DNA from: Purshia tridentata
Taxonomy: Eukaryota; Streptophyta; Magnoliopsida; Rosales; Rosaceae
DNA length: 64,000 nucleotides
Assembly (NCBI GenBank): GCA_003254885.1
Contig: QANT01000025.1
Location: 23,877-87,876 of the forward strand
Reading direction: 5' to 3'
Shown: one piece after another, positions 35,600-48,168 of the stretch
How positions within the stretch are numbered: position 1 is the stretch's first letter
Layout: every line of letters starts with the position of its first letter
Made by a program: the position numbers and the translations under genes
The notes under the pieces: model-generated
Seen by the model: only the letters and a program-made list of their open reading frames with translations
Database searches by the model: none
What the model was told of the DNA's origin: nothing

Positions 35600-38500
35600 C
35601 AAGTGGTAGCTGTGCTTAAATAGAAGGAGCATGCAGTACGAAGCTAGCTAGCTAGCTAGCTAGCTTAATGATGGGACAGACATAAGCTGGGAATTAATTG
35701 AAACGTATAATTTTGATAATGCTAGGCATTTCTGATTTTCATTCTGGTTTCTTTCAATTGGCTCTTTAATTAATTATCATGTTTTCTTTTTTGTGAATTA
35801 TAGTTGGAATTTTTGCTTACCCCACCAACAGGGTCCATTCCATGCCACATATGCGAATATCGCTGTTTATTGCAATTTTCATTGTTCAATTGCTTGTGCC
35901 AATCAAACACAATTGTCCTTTAAGCATTCTAACCCTAATTGCTTTTTTAAATGTTCGTAATGATATACATCGCAGAAAATCATACATTAACGCAACAACT
36001 AATTATGTGTTCTAAAATTCTTAATTCTTAAATAAATAGAAAATAATTCCATTGTATTAATTACTTTTTTCTAGCTAGCTACTTACTTAATCAGTATTAA
36101 TATATTGGTTTAAGTTAATTAGGAGATGTTGATGTAAAAGCCAAATCCAAAGGGGCACACGTGAATGGGTCTAGGTGTGTGAAGGCCCGGCACTGATTGT
36201 AACAGCACTTTATGGTCACATGCAACGTTCACGGGCCACTCTTAATTTCTTGCTATTAAATTCTAAACTATATAAGTATATATGCTTGCAAAGTTGCAAG
36301 CTTGAGCTTCTCTACAATATCCATACCCTTTCTTTTATTCAACCAATAATGCATTCCTATTTTCCCAAAAGGGCCAAAACCAGTGATTGATAGTCTGATA
36401 GAGAGACAGATATTAATTCCCAACAAAAGATTGAGTAAATTTGATTTTTTTTTTTGGATTCTTAACAATATATATAGGATTATGTAATAACTCCAAAATG
36501 AATTGTATTAATCAAATAATTCATCTGAAAGAAAATCTCATGCGCACATGGTTTTGCACTTTTGCCTTTTCGGTTTAGATGGTATTCTGAAGGAAAAACA
36601 AAATAGTACAAGCATATCAGGACCAAGAGTACAATTACACCTAATATATTTTAATAATTTATGTCACAAACCTTTGGAAAAGATAAAAGATTGCTTTCTT
36701 TCAAGTCACATGTTTAACATTTGATATGGAAAAATGCTTTTATAGGAAGATAATTAATGAAGATCATGATTTGATATTTTATAAAATAGAAAGAAATTAG
36801 GTGCCGTACAGAAACAGCATCAGCTTTGATAATTGAGATTCTTGTGGAATAGTTGTCATGCAGAAAACCAAAGCTATTCATTCCCTACCTTTTTCTTGCT
36901 AATTTTCTTTTTCTATTTTGGTTAATGTAAGCTAGAGGCCTTAATTTCACTCGAATTTAATCAAAGTATTTGAGGAATTAATGTATGGCTTAGCTTCTCA
37001 GAATTCTAAGAAAATGATAATTGGAATAATATTTATATATATATATATATACAAAGAAGGAAAGAAAACAATATGCATGTAGATGATATATATCGATCTG
37101 TTTCTCTTTGTGTAGTTGAATTAATGAAGGTTTATCATGTATGGTGTATATCATGACTCATCATCGATCAGATGGAGCTTGGGGAAAAAACATGAGGCCA
37201 CATGAACGTCCCCATCGATGGTTGTTTTCTGTGGCCGTAAATTTACGGAAATGGCAGTCAGAGCTGATCGATCGAGAACTTAAAGTAGGTAGCATGGCAT
37301 GCATGCACACCTCAATTTCATTACCCACACCACAATAATATATTTAAGCTTTTCCTTAACCTTTTCCTGCATGCAGTCCCTTTCCGAATCTAGATTTCCC
37401 ACCATCAATGTTATCTCTCTTGTTTCATACAACAAATTAATGCTACACATAATACAACTAATTAAATTTGTACTGAAAACCGTTAAACTTACTAATAACT
37501 TAGTATTTAACTGTACCCAATTCCCAACTATATTCTTAATTTTTTCGGATCGAGGAATATTAAACATTAATTAGATGCAAAATTATTTAATATACTGTTA
37601 TACATAATGTATACGTACACAAAGAAACCACCTGTGACATATCTTGATTTAATTTTTAATCCCAATTTGGTTGGTTTGCATGGAATATTTTAATTTGTGA
37701 CAACTATGGTCACTGTTGACCTGACAGACTTGTGAATACGTTATCATTAAGACACTTGGAAAGAGAGGATTGTACGTATGACTTTCTTAGCCGTCTTTTT
37801 GTGCTTCGCTGCATTTCATGCTCGTGAACTTTTGAGTACCCTCTCGTGAACCCCATGCGTATTAATCTAGACATGATTAAGTGATTGATTAGCGTTCCTT
37901 CAATTCTCTTTCATTATTAATTTGAGAGAACATGTTTCAGTCACTGCCCAAGGGATCAAAATTTTCATGCATCAACTTAATTATAAGTTTATAACCACAA
38001 CACGTACAACCTCTTAATTTATATATAACTTGTCTAACAATTACATATACAGTTATACTGCATGCATGCCCAAAAAGATTGCATAGAAATTTTATACACT
38101 TTGTTGTCATTTTCTGTGTACTAATCTAGCTTTCACACAAGCATGGTTAGTTGGTCCAAAGAAGGAGATTACACAAAGCATATTTTAAATCTTGGGACTA
38201 AAGCAACAACTTAAGCGTACTTACATGATCGTCTTGATTACTCTGAAGCTAATTAATGAGTTAATTACTTTCTAAATAAACTGTTTTTCCCTTTGTGCAT
38301 TAAGACATGCAAATGACTAATTATGAGATGAAAAGGCACTTTTGGATCGGATCACCTAATTGAACATTTGGTACAACAGAATGTATGATGCAGCTAGCTG
38401 ATCAAAAGGGATCAATGTCACAGACTCACAGTGGGTACGTCTAAATTAATTAATTCCCAGTGTGGATCTAAAACAGAAAAAAAATGGGGGAGAAAAAAAA

Positions 38501-40320
38501 AAAAAAACCATATGACCCTGTAAGAATTTCAACATCAGTACATCAGCATCCATATTACATGTTGCTGGTGATAACACAGTGTGGAAGTGCAACAGTTGAG
38601 TTGGTCCTACAAATTGCAATCAGTACTAATGACCCGATTGAAAGAAAGTAACTTGCAAGCAAAGGGTCACGGATGTTTCTAAAATTTGGAGCTACGTCCT
38701 AGCTTGCTATATGAAACATATATATATAATGAACGATTTCATCAATCAATTAATATTATTCACAAAGAACAATGCAAATTAAGCAATATCTGATTTGAAA
38801 GCTTTCCCATTGGGGGTTTCTCATTGTTGCTGCTGCTGATGATGATGCTATAGTTATATATGGATGGTGCAGTGGTTGTGCATGTGAATTTTGATCAGTT
38901 AATTGGAAAACTCATTTTATTGCTTATCATCATTTTATTAAATTTAGAAAGACAAAGTGCTTTTGTCCCCACCCTTTTTGTTTGTACACATTTCAACCTC
39001 AGTTTATGGCCTACAGAAAAAAGCCATATATTTTTTAGCCACAATCACGGATCACTTTGAGCTACAGATCGATCGAGCTAGCCCCGCATCGATCAGATCA
39101 TGTATTGTTTCTTTGGGGACAACATCTCAGAGACCTTTCTCTGTTTCTTCTTCTTCCCTCTTGACTTCAGACTTAGCATATATTAATGCATGATATGCCA
39201 CATGAGTCACATGACCCTTAATCAAAGGCATGTATATATATGTATATTATATATAAGACGGGGATTTAATTCGTATGAGCAATGAATAAGCATGAAAGCA
39301 GGCCCAATACTGTGTTGACACATCATGATGGCTGCAGCATATTATGAACTATTTACTATTGTGCTCTCATGCTTATTTACTGTTCATCCGCATTGGATCT
39401 GCCTCATTATATATGTGTGTGTTTTTTAACTTTTTACTGAGTAACAGAGACAATAATTTGGGTTATGATTATGTGCACAGTGCCCTACTGTGCATACACA
39501 TGTGCGAGTGCGATGTGCCTTCCTGTTGTTCAATCTGGAATGTATCAGATTCAGTTTTGATGCAATAAACAAGTACCATCAGTACGATTCACCATCTAGA
39601 ATGTGCAGTTAAAACTAAAGCTGCAATAAAATGGATGGGAAAGTTTAAAAAAAGAAAAAAGGACAAAGAGCTTTTTCATTTGCTAATTTATAGCAATTGA
39701 GTTGTGAATCTAGTAAAGAAAAGGGCTTGGCAATTTCATCTTCTTGTATATACATACCTATGCATTGGGTAAATTTGTAGTTTTGCATTAAGTGGCCACC
39801 TTATCATCTGAAAAAAGAGTGTGGCCTAAACACTCTTCGAAGTCCCGAGCTTGTCTGCTGCCTTACATTATTAGAATGGACCCAAGTCAGGAATAAATGA
39901 ATGAGAGAAATTCAGACGACTATGGACACAACCACTAAATGTTACAAACTAGTCATCTTGGTGGCCCCTTGCTTCATTTGGAATTTCAATTTCTTTTTGT
40001 CTTTCTCATTAGTACTTTAAAGTCCAATCTCATCTGATAGCAATCTGCCCAAGTCTTATGGATGGGCACTCTATCTCTTCGCATTGGATTCTACTCTCGA
40101 GCAGTTTGATATATATTGTTGGTTCATACCCTAAAAGTTTTAAGTTTGTAAATTTAGTGCTTATCTGAAAAAAAAAAAAAATAGAGAGCGAAAGGACAAT
40201 ACCAGTTGAAAATTTTTTATTTTCATCTCTAACATATCACCATCAGAGGAGCTGTTTGATGCTTGTGTCACAATTGATCTTAAAATAATTATGAGGCGAC
40301 AACACGAACAGTTCACAATA
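35600..40320. other. Long intergenic stretch between the two polygalacturonase genes
   Basis: About 4.7 kb with no gene I can support. It holds a GCTA repeat at 35643-35664, an AT microsatellite near 37029-37051 and several A runs without flanking duplications. All open frames are short and lack family character. Confidence 0.5.
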
Positions 40321-40323
40321 GCT

Positions 40324-40991
40324 TATTTTGTTGGGCTAATTAAATATCCAGCCCATGTTCTACAGAAGCTTGTAGAATACTCTCCATTCTTAAGTTGGTG
40401 GAATTATCTAGAGAACTCCACAAAGCAAGAATATTGGTGCAAGCTAGAAACTTGTGGAAATATCTAGAGACTAATCAATTCTCCTAGTAGTTAGAAACTT
40501 GTGGAAATATCTAGAGACTAATCAATTTTCCAAGTTGCTAGAAGGATCCAAGAGTTGGTGGACTTTTCTCCAAGTTGCTAGAAGGATCCATCCATGGCTA
40601 TAAAAGGAGGATGAGGCTTGGCATTTAATATCAAGCAATTGAAGCAATCAAGCTAATTGCATTCCGACTACCACTCAAAGTGAGGAGTGAGAGTATAGAG
40701 AAAGAGAGAGTGTGAGAGAAGTGAAGTATTTCTTTTGGTGTTTCCTTCAAGGTGTTCATAGCTTGAAGAAGTGGTGATTCCTCTTGTACTCTCTAGGTGT
40801 TCATCAAGTCTTGTTCTTAGACTTGGTAAGATCTTTCCGCTGTACCCATTATTTGATATAGTGGAGTTATTCTAATATCGCTGCCCGTGGACGTAGGCAC
40901 ACTGCCGAACCACGTTTGAGTCTCTTGCCTATTTCTTTATTGGTTTGAGTTTGTGTTTTTCCCATTCTATCTAATCGATCCTAACATATTT
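40324..40991. mobile_element. Ty1-copia-type solo LTR with 5-bp target duplication
   Basis: The LTR runs 40329-40986 (658 bp), starting TGTTGGGCTAAT and ending CCTAACA. TATTT flanks it at 40324-40328 and 40987-40991. A TATA box (CTATAAAAGG) sits near 40598 and the CCGTGGACGTAGGCA...CCGAACCACG segment is typical of plant copia LTRs. Inner direct repeats of TAGAAACTTGTGGAAATATC and of CCAAGTTGCTAGAAGGATCC are present. No internal domain or second LTR is nearby, so it is a solo LTR from recombination. Confidence 0.9.
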
Positions 40992-41671
40992 TTCTTCAGA
41001 TTGTGGATGTACAGACATCCAAAATGAATCCTCTAAACATTGCAGCCAGGACCACAGTGTTGAGAGTCCTGCATATGTGGTAGGCTAATTAATAGAATCC
41101 AGAAACTTTATGAACAAGTCAGTGATTGGTTCTTTATGATGCACATGCACAGCTTCTATTTTGCATTTAAGTTTCATTGCTGCAGACTAAGCTTTTGGTT
41201 AGGCTTTGTTGGGTTCTGAATGTGATTATGGCGCCCAATAACAAATCAGAGTTTCAGTTGACTGGATTCCAATTTCCCAGTGGTCCTTAATTGTCATTAC
41301 CTGCAACTAATGTCTGACACCATGTTTGAATGGTGATGGGCTTTTCTTCATTTTTGGGCTGGGAACTCATTATCCCTGAAATTTGGTATCGGCCCAGGGG
41401 GCTTGGGCTTGGGCTTTCTTGGGGTTAAAATTGTCATATAAATGAATATTGCTGACTGACTAGAAGATAGTAGCTTAATTAGTTTCATTATAACTATATA
41501 ACTATATATGATTACACTGTCCGCAGATTCCATTAAAATTTGACATGGTACCTCAAACCTCCTCCAAGAATCTTACATTACTAGAGAGCAGTCTACAAGC
41601 TCATTAACCTGTTTAGTATTTGGTATATTTATCAAACAGTTATTCGATTTGTGTATATGGGGGGAGCTAAG

Positions 41672-44571
41672 TCAGAGTTCAGTATGCACAATATTCTGTG
41701 TGCTGGGATCTGCAAGCTCAGCTTGGGCTGTCTGATCAATGACTATGTAGTCTTTGTCATGAGAACTTAGACAATCTGCTGAAGGATGCACAACACCGGT
41801 ACCGAACCCTTCGGCGGAGTTGCAATATGTCTCCACCGTGCCATCCTTCTTCTCTAAGTTGACGTTACTCAGGACTATGTGGCTGCATGGAACTGTGTCA
41901 CTGCAGGCAAATTTCATGGCCTTCTCACTCTTTGTAGTTCCGGTAATGTTCCGGTACATGATTTGGCTTATTTCCACAGCTGATGTCTGAGATGTCAAGA
42001 AAAATAAAAACAAGTCACACTTAACAGAAATTTTGATGGAACGACACGCATGGCCTCAAATATTTTGGTTATGGTCAGTTTAAGTCAAGAGTTGGGAGTT
42101 TATGCTATGATCAAAGTCAAATGGCAGAGACCTCAGAGATGAATGAAGGAAACTTGGAGCATTACCTGATTTTTACAATCTTTTGGGGAATCACAGTAAA
42201 ACTGATCTATGATGATGGGGTTTGATACATCTTCCATTCTCACATTTTGGAATCGGACTCCACGAACATAACCCGAACCTCCCTATACAAGAACAACCAA
42301 AGGGGAAAAAAAAAGAAGGAAAGAAAAATTGGTCATTCTCATTATAGGAGCATTGACAATGTTATCAGAAGAAAAATGTCTCCAAGTACTAGCTTAAAAA
42401 CCTGCCAAGTCTTAATCCTGAGGCCATTGGTAGTCTCCCTGAGGAGTGCTGTCTCCAAGACCACTAGTGTGACTATGCCCGTGGAGTTGTCCTTCCCAAG
42501 GCTTCCGATGCTAAGTATCAAAGACAATGAAATCTTAGAGGAAGGATGATATGTGTCTCTTTTGGGAGGTCAAGGGACCCACAAACTATAGGATTAGTGT
42601 ACAACAAAATTAGATGATACCTGATTCCATGTCCTGGTCCACAATAGATTCTCTTCATCTTAACATTGGACGTAGCATTGACGATTGAGATGCAATCATC
42701 CCCTGAATAGCATATTCAAAATCAACATGAAACACAATGGTCAGTATAATTTCCTGAAATTTTCAAGTGCCATGTGGTTGTGCATTCTTCACTTGGAGAA
42801 ACTTGGTCATGCATGTGTGGGAATTTTATTCAAAAGTAAGTGAACTTGTTTCCCTTGGTTAATGCTTGGTTCTTGAATTCTTTCAGTTGTCATTTTCATT
42901 CCAGTTCCTACTTTTGATCTATGAAAAGTGAGATTATACGAAATGATATCGAAGAAAGTTTGAGAACCTGTTCCAATATAGCAGTCTTGGAGAATCACAT
43001 TAGTAGATTGAGTAATATGGATTCCATCAGTGTTGGGACTGTCTCCTGGAGCCGAGATTTTGACTGCAGTCACTCGCACGGACTCAGACTGAGCGATAAT
43101 GAAATGCATCTGTTGGCTGTTCTGGATGGTGAGACCTTTTACCTTTATAGCTGAGCTTTTATCAATAGTCAATGCCTGCAATTAAAACCTCTACTTAAAT
43201 TCTTGGGTTTTTTTTTTTGAAGTCCAAAACAAAAAAGTTCATAATCGGTCGGCCCACATGGCAAAACACGGTAACAGGCGGATCTATTTTAATAAGTCAA
43301 GTGTTCAGCAATTTCACCAAGTACTCCGTGAACATTGAACAGTACTGAGTGCTCGACAATTGCCATTTTGACAATTCATCCAGTTAAAAACCTACCGAGC
43401 GCTCGGCAGCAAAAACATGGAAGAAAATATAACATGAGCTTTATTTATACAAAGTGAATCTATTTGACATTGTAACCTTTTAGGTAAGTTTAGTTATCAT
43501 TAAATTCCAAAAGTGAACTTTAGAATCAATATATGTAAATTCTATCATGTGATATTGGTCCCACATCATTTTGAATGAATTCTTTTATGGGAGTATTGTT
43601 GTAAGTTGTAACTTGTAACGTGTAATTAAGGGAAACGGACTTACTGTTGGTGCTCCTCTGCAAGGCTGTAGAAAAGGGAAAAGACAGAGAGATAAATTTA
43701 TGTCAATGTTCATTTTCTGAATTAAAGTAGTTGGATACAACAGAATAAACAATAAAATTAAGTTCCAAAAATTTACATTTGTCTTGTTCTTCTTGCATGA
43801 TGAGGCCCACCATTTACTGCCTGAGCCATCAATAACTCCATGCCCTTGGAAAATGACTCCCGTCAGTTTAGAGAATTCAAGCCATGTTCGTGGAAATTTT
43901 GGATCCCATTCATTTGGCTCATCTGGTGCTACTACTATTCCGTCAATCTGTACATCAATTAAACCACATTATGATCTTATCAATGATGATGAGAATGAAG
44001 ATGGATTATAAACCAAGGAGAGTAGATATTAATTTGGACATTAATATTTGTATTATTGATTATTACCTCGATGACTAAACTATCTGCGCATGGCCCTTCA
44101 AATTTTGTTGCATTTACTAGATAGCGGCGTCCTTGGGGTACCAAGAAAACTGCTCTTGTTGTATTGCAAGCAATATCCCAGGCTTTTACGAAAGCCTACA
44201 AATAATGGCATTGTAGAAGAATAAATGCCAACAATTATTGTCATGAAAGCTAGTTCAAGTAAATGAAGTGCATTTGAATGACAAAGAATTAATGTCCAAA
44301 TATATATATATATACAACTGTGCATGCTCACCTGCGTATCATCAGAAACTCCATCTCCAACTGCACCAAAGCTATCCACGTTAACTAGAACCTTGCTACC
44401 CCGTTCACTTGTCCATGACTGGATCTCGAAAGTGTCCGCCTCATTGTCTTCCTCTATGTCAAAGCTTTCAAGCTCATCAAGCATGCCAACGTTGTCATAT
44501 ACCATGTTTCCTGCAACTCCATAAACTGCTATCAGCATACCAAGAAAGGAGATAAGGAAGAATTTATTCAT
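41672..44571 (-). CDS. GH28 polygalacturonase, second gene
   Basis: Predicted secreted pectin hydrolase. Nine exons: 44571-44332, 44195-44067, 43947-43777, 43665-43645, 43175-42968, 42702-42621, 42510-42402, 42282-42166, 41986-41672, giving 463 residues. The fourth exon is only 21 bases (PCRGAPT). A signal peptide covers about residues 1-21, followed by an acidic stretch (ELESFDIEEDNEAD). The catalytic motifs are intact: SPNTDGIH (D237), GDDC (D258, D259), GPGHGIS (H281) and LRIKTWQ (315-317). The C-terminus extends past the usual last cysteine by about 30 residues. It differs from the other polygalacturonase in linker, exon count and sequence, so the two are not a recent tandem pair. Similar to the At1g80170 type as I recall it. 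Confidence 0.93.
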
Positions 44572-44599
44572 GTTTGTCTTCTTGCTGTTTTACTAGAGT

Positions 44600-45586
44600 G
44601 ATTGATTTGTAGAAATTTCACTGAACCATGGGTTATAATTTATAGTGTAGATTAGTACATGAAACGAAGGGTTTTGTGTGGTATATGGCTTGGCTTGAAA
44701 GTAGATGAAGATGTTACATTTTCCACAATCCCACACTTTAAGCAAGGGATAAATTTTTGTTCTTTGCTTTACTCCTAAATCAGTATACAAAAATACACCA
44801 TCATAGTGTTCATGGATTCAGTCCTTGGCATCTCTTTCAGGATAGAAGGAAAGTAAATGGATCGGCAAAGTTAAACAATTTGATTTTGTTAAAACATTAA
44901 CGTTATCGTACAAGTACAACAAAATTAAAATGCATTTCTTTATAAGAAAAGAAAAAGAAAAGGTCAACGGGTTAGATAGTTAGACCAAACAGGGCGACAA
45001 AGATACAGATTTTTTTCTATTCACTTCATGCACACCTAATGCTTCACCCAAAAGTAAGCAAAAACACACCAATAATAATAGGAAAAATTATACCCATTAG
45101 TTCACTAACTTATTAAGTAGTTCCATATTGGTCTACGATTTTTTCTCTTCGTTCCATATTAGCTCACTTGCTTCACTAATTTATTAGGTGTTTGAGGGAA
45201 GAAATGGAACAAGGAATTGGTGGAAGAGGAGGCTGGGTGTTGGGAATCGAAGATGATCCAGGGGTGAAAGCCCACATTTGCCCCTCAAATCTGCCCCATG
45301 TGAGCAGGGGGTTAATTTGTCTCTCCACACCAATTTGACGGAATTGACCACATTGAAAAACGTTGGAGAGTGAATGGACTAATATGGAATGAAAAAAAAA
45401 ATCATAGACCAATAGAACTACCTAATAAGTTAGTGAAATAATTTTCCCGCAATAATAATAGTTATATTTAGAAGATGTAGACCTCACAAGAAGGGGACCA
45501 GCTTCATGAAGATATAGCTGGAAGCACACTGCTAAGGTTCTGGGGTCAATGAAAAATCCGATCAGCTGGCTCTATCATTCAATATG
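44600..45586. other. Spacer between PPR gene and polygalacturonase
   Basis: Promoter side of the polygalacturonase gene. An open frame at 45176-45412 has no recognisable family. A short inverted pair (TTCACTAACTTATTAAGTAG near 45101 and its near complement near 45419) suggests an old foldback of about 330 bp. Confidence 0.45.
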
Positions 45587-47839
45587 CTAAGAGTGGCGAT
45601 TACTGTTTACTTCCACCAAACTATGGCCCATCTCCCTTGTCACTTTCCGTGCTATTGCACATTCTCTGATTTGGATAGCAGTGTCAAACTCTCCAATTTC
45701 AGAATAAAAGTTTGAAGCTTGCAACCAAATTGCAGGGTCTTCTTCCTCAAGCTTCAACAAAGTTTCTACTATTCGCCTTCCCACTGTTTCATTCTTGTGT
45801 ACCCTACAACTCCGCAACAATGAGCTCCACATTACACAGTCACCAGTTCCTGGTGCCTGCTGCAGCAACTCTTCAGCTTCATCTAGCAAACCTGCCCGGC
45901 CTAAAAGATCAACCATACATGAAAAGTGCTTTCTGTCTGGCGAAATCCCATATAATTTTTCCATTGAATCAAACAATAATCTTCCCTCTCTGACCAGCCC
46001 AGAATGGTTGCACCCACTTAACACACCCAAAATTGTCACTTTATCAGGTTTCAGACCCTTTGTGGCCATTTCTTGAAGCAAATGAAGACCTTCACTTCCC
46101 ATTCCATTTCGGGCGTATCCATGGATAATTGAGGTAAAACAGATGACATTTGGTGAAGGAAGTTCTTCAAAAACCTGGTGAGAAAGCTTGACATGACCAC
46201 ATCTTGCATATGCATCAATCAGCGAACACGAAACCGCAGTATCAGATTCAAAACCTGACTTTATTGCACAACAATGCAGCAACTTGCAGCTGCCCAAACT
46301 TGCCAGAGCGGATACTGATAAAGCTTTCAAGGACGTGGATATAGTAACTTCATCAAGACCAATTCCATCATCAACCATCAAACCAAACATCTCCATCATA
46401 TCCCCAATAGCACCACAGTGCAACAAAGAGGTCATTAATGAATTACAACACTCCAAAGTTCTCTCATTGACACTTTCATATACGGACACCGAACTCTCAA
46501 TGTCACTGCATTTCCCATACATGTCTATTAGAGCAGACTGAATATGAACACTCCCACCATGATCAAAACCCGATTTCACAACGTAAGAGTGTATCTGCCT
46601 TCCAAGTTCAATATTCTCAGTCCTACTAGCCAAATTCAAAAACCCAACAATTGAACGGATTGATGGCCTCTTCCCCCAAAACTGCATACTAGAAAATAAT
46701 TCAAGAGCATCAAGCAGTAAACCATTATCAGCATAGACCCAGACAATTGAATTCCATGAAATCACATCCTCCATTGGAATAGTTTCAAATGATTTTTTTG
46801 AATCAGTCAAGCTCCCACAAGCAGAGTATAAATCCACCAGAACATTGGCAACAAATATATTCGATTCTACCCATCCATCCTTAACAACACGGCAATGTAG
46901 CTGCTTTCCTTCATCTAAGAGCCTCCCATTACTGCATCCGCGAATCAAATAACAATAAGTAAGCCCATTTGGCTCCACACCATCCAATTTCATCCTGGAA
47001 TGCATGCCATATAGCTCACTCATTCGACCAAGTTCACAAAACCCACGTAACAACAAATTCCAGGCGGCTAAGTTTCGCTCCGGCAACTCATCAAACAACT
47101 TCAAAGCTACACTATCCAGTCCCATATGCAAATAAAGGTCAACAAGAGAGCTCCCCACAAACAAATTCAAGCTCCATCCAAGGGAGATAACTCTGCAATG
47201 CACTTGAATTCCTTCTCTATAAAAGCCTGTGTCGGTACAAATGCCCAAGACCGAAGAAAACGTCGACGCACTCTCTCTAATTCCTTGCGAAACCATTTCA
47301 CTATAGAGGTTAAAAGCCTGTTCCGGAAGCCCATATCGGCCATGCCCAGAAATGAGCAAGTTATAGGTAACTACATCGTACACAGGCATTTCGTCGAACA
47401 AATTGAGGGCATAATTTAACTGTCCAGATTTGATCCAGTTGTCTAATTTTCGGTTGTTGGCGTAAACATATTCATAAGCATTGGATTCAAAGAAGGAGTC
47501 CAAACGCAGGGTCAAGGTTGACGAAGCTGTGGGTATGTTATAGTTTGGTGCAAACGTTGTTTTGGTCCGTACAGAAGACAGTGACAGTAACTTAGTAATT
47601 CGCATTGCCCATGAGCCTGTCTGAGGTAAAGCTGACATCTGAATATCTAAATTGGATTTAACTACCCTTTGAAAATAATTTGGACTATATATACGTGTAA
47701 GGCAAGATGCGCTAATAGAAAGTAGAGAGTAGAAAGTTGGAAACCTTTCCAGACTTAATGCCTTTGCTTTGCTTGGAAATTGCATTTTATCAGTACAATT
47801 CCCACAAGATACAGTAATGTAACCAATAGCAACTCCCAT
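45587..47839 (-). CDS. Pentatricopeptide repeat protein, PLS type with E motif
   Basis: Intronless frame of 750 residues from ATG 47839. It is made of PLS-type PPR motifs, for example DVVTYNLLISGHGRYGLPEQA, NVLVDLYSACGSL and VISWNSIVWVYADNGLL. It ends with an E-type region (GDCVMWSSLLRSCRVHKN..G, then EDPAIWLQASNFYSEIGEFD) and has no DYW domain. Such proteins bind organellar RNA, often in C-to-U editing. The first ~65 residues match no PPR motif. Internal ATGs, for instance at MSALPQTGSWAMR, are followed by a basic, Ser-rich stretch that could target mitochondria or plastids. The true start is therefore uncertain. Confidence 0.9.
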   Translation of the reverse strand: MGVAIGYITVSCGNCTDKMQFPSKAKALSLERFPTFYSLLSISASCLTRIYSPNYFQRVVKSNLDIQMSALPQTGSWAMRITKLLSLSSVRTKTTFAPNYNIPTASSTLTLRLDSFFESNAYEYVYANNRKLDNWIKSGQLNYALNLFDEMPVYDVVTYNLLISGHGRYGLPEQAFNLYSEMVSQGIRESASTFSSVLGICTDTGFYREGIQVHCRVISLGWSLNLFVGSSLVDLYLHMGLDSVALKLFDELPERNLAAWNLLLRGFCELGRMSELYGMHSRMKLDGVEPNGLTYCYLIRGCSNGRLLDEGKQLHCRVVKDGWVESNIFVANVLVDLYSACGSLTDSKKSFETIPMEDVISWNSIVWVYADNGLLLDALELFSSMQFWGKRPSIRSIVGFLNLASRTENIELGRQIHSYVVKSGFDHGGSVHIQSALIDMYGKCSDIESSVSVYESVNERTLECCNSLMTSLLHCGAIGDMMEMFGLMVDDGIGLDEVTISTSLKALSVSALASLGSCKLLHCCAIKSGFESDTAVSCSLIDAYARCGHVKLSHQVFEELPSPNVICFTSIIHGYARNGMGSEGLHLLQEMATKGLKPDKVTILGVLSGCNHSGLVREGRLLFDSMEKLYGISPDRKHFSCMVDLLGRAGLLDEAEELLQQAPGTGDCVMWSSLLRSCRVHKNETVGRRIVETLLKLEEEDPAIWLQASNFYSEIGEFDTAIQIRECAIARKVTREMGHSLVEVNSNRHS

Positions 47840-48168
47840 ATTCAATCCAAAAATTTATTGTAAAAGAAACTCCATTCATGTTTAGAAATTAATGCTTGTA
47901 ATATGCAAACGAAAGAGAAAGACCCATGATATATTTGAGAAGAAAAGAATAAGTACCATCACAAGATAGAGCTTAATTTTTTTTTACATTGATGGCACTT
48001 CCTGGAAATAGACAGCCAATTCCCTCACCAAAATGCCAACAGCAAATAAGAAGTTCAGACAGATTATTATACAATTATAATGATATTGACATTTGACACC
48101 ATTGATTTACATTTTCCAGCAGATGGCAAGAAACATGGAGTTATAAAGAAGCATTCAGATCAGTAACA

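Noticed and set aside
38395-38425. String resembling miR393 (AAAGGGATCAATG)
   Set aside because: Too many differences from the conserved miRNA and no matching star arm nearby.
40168-40182. Isolated A/T runs (also near 22139, 31926, 36436, 38495, 43209)
   Set aside because: No flanking direct repeats, so treated as simple homopolymers.
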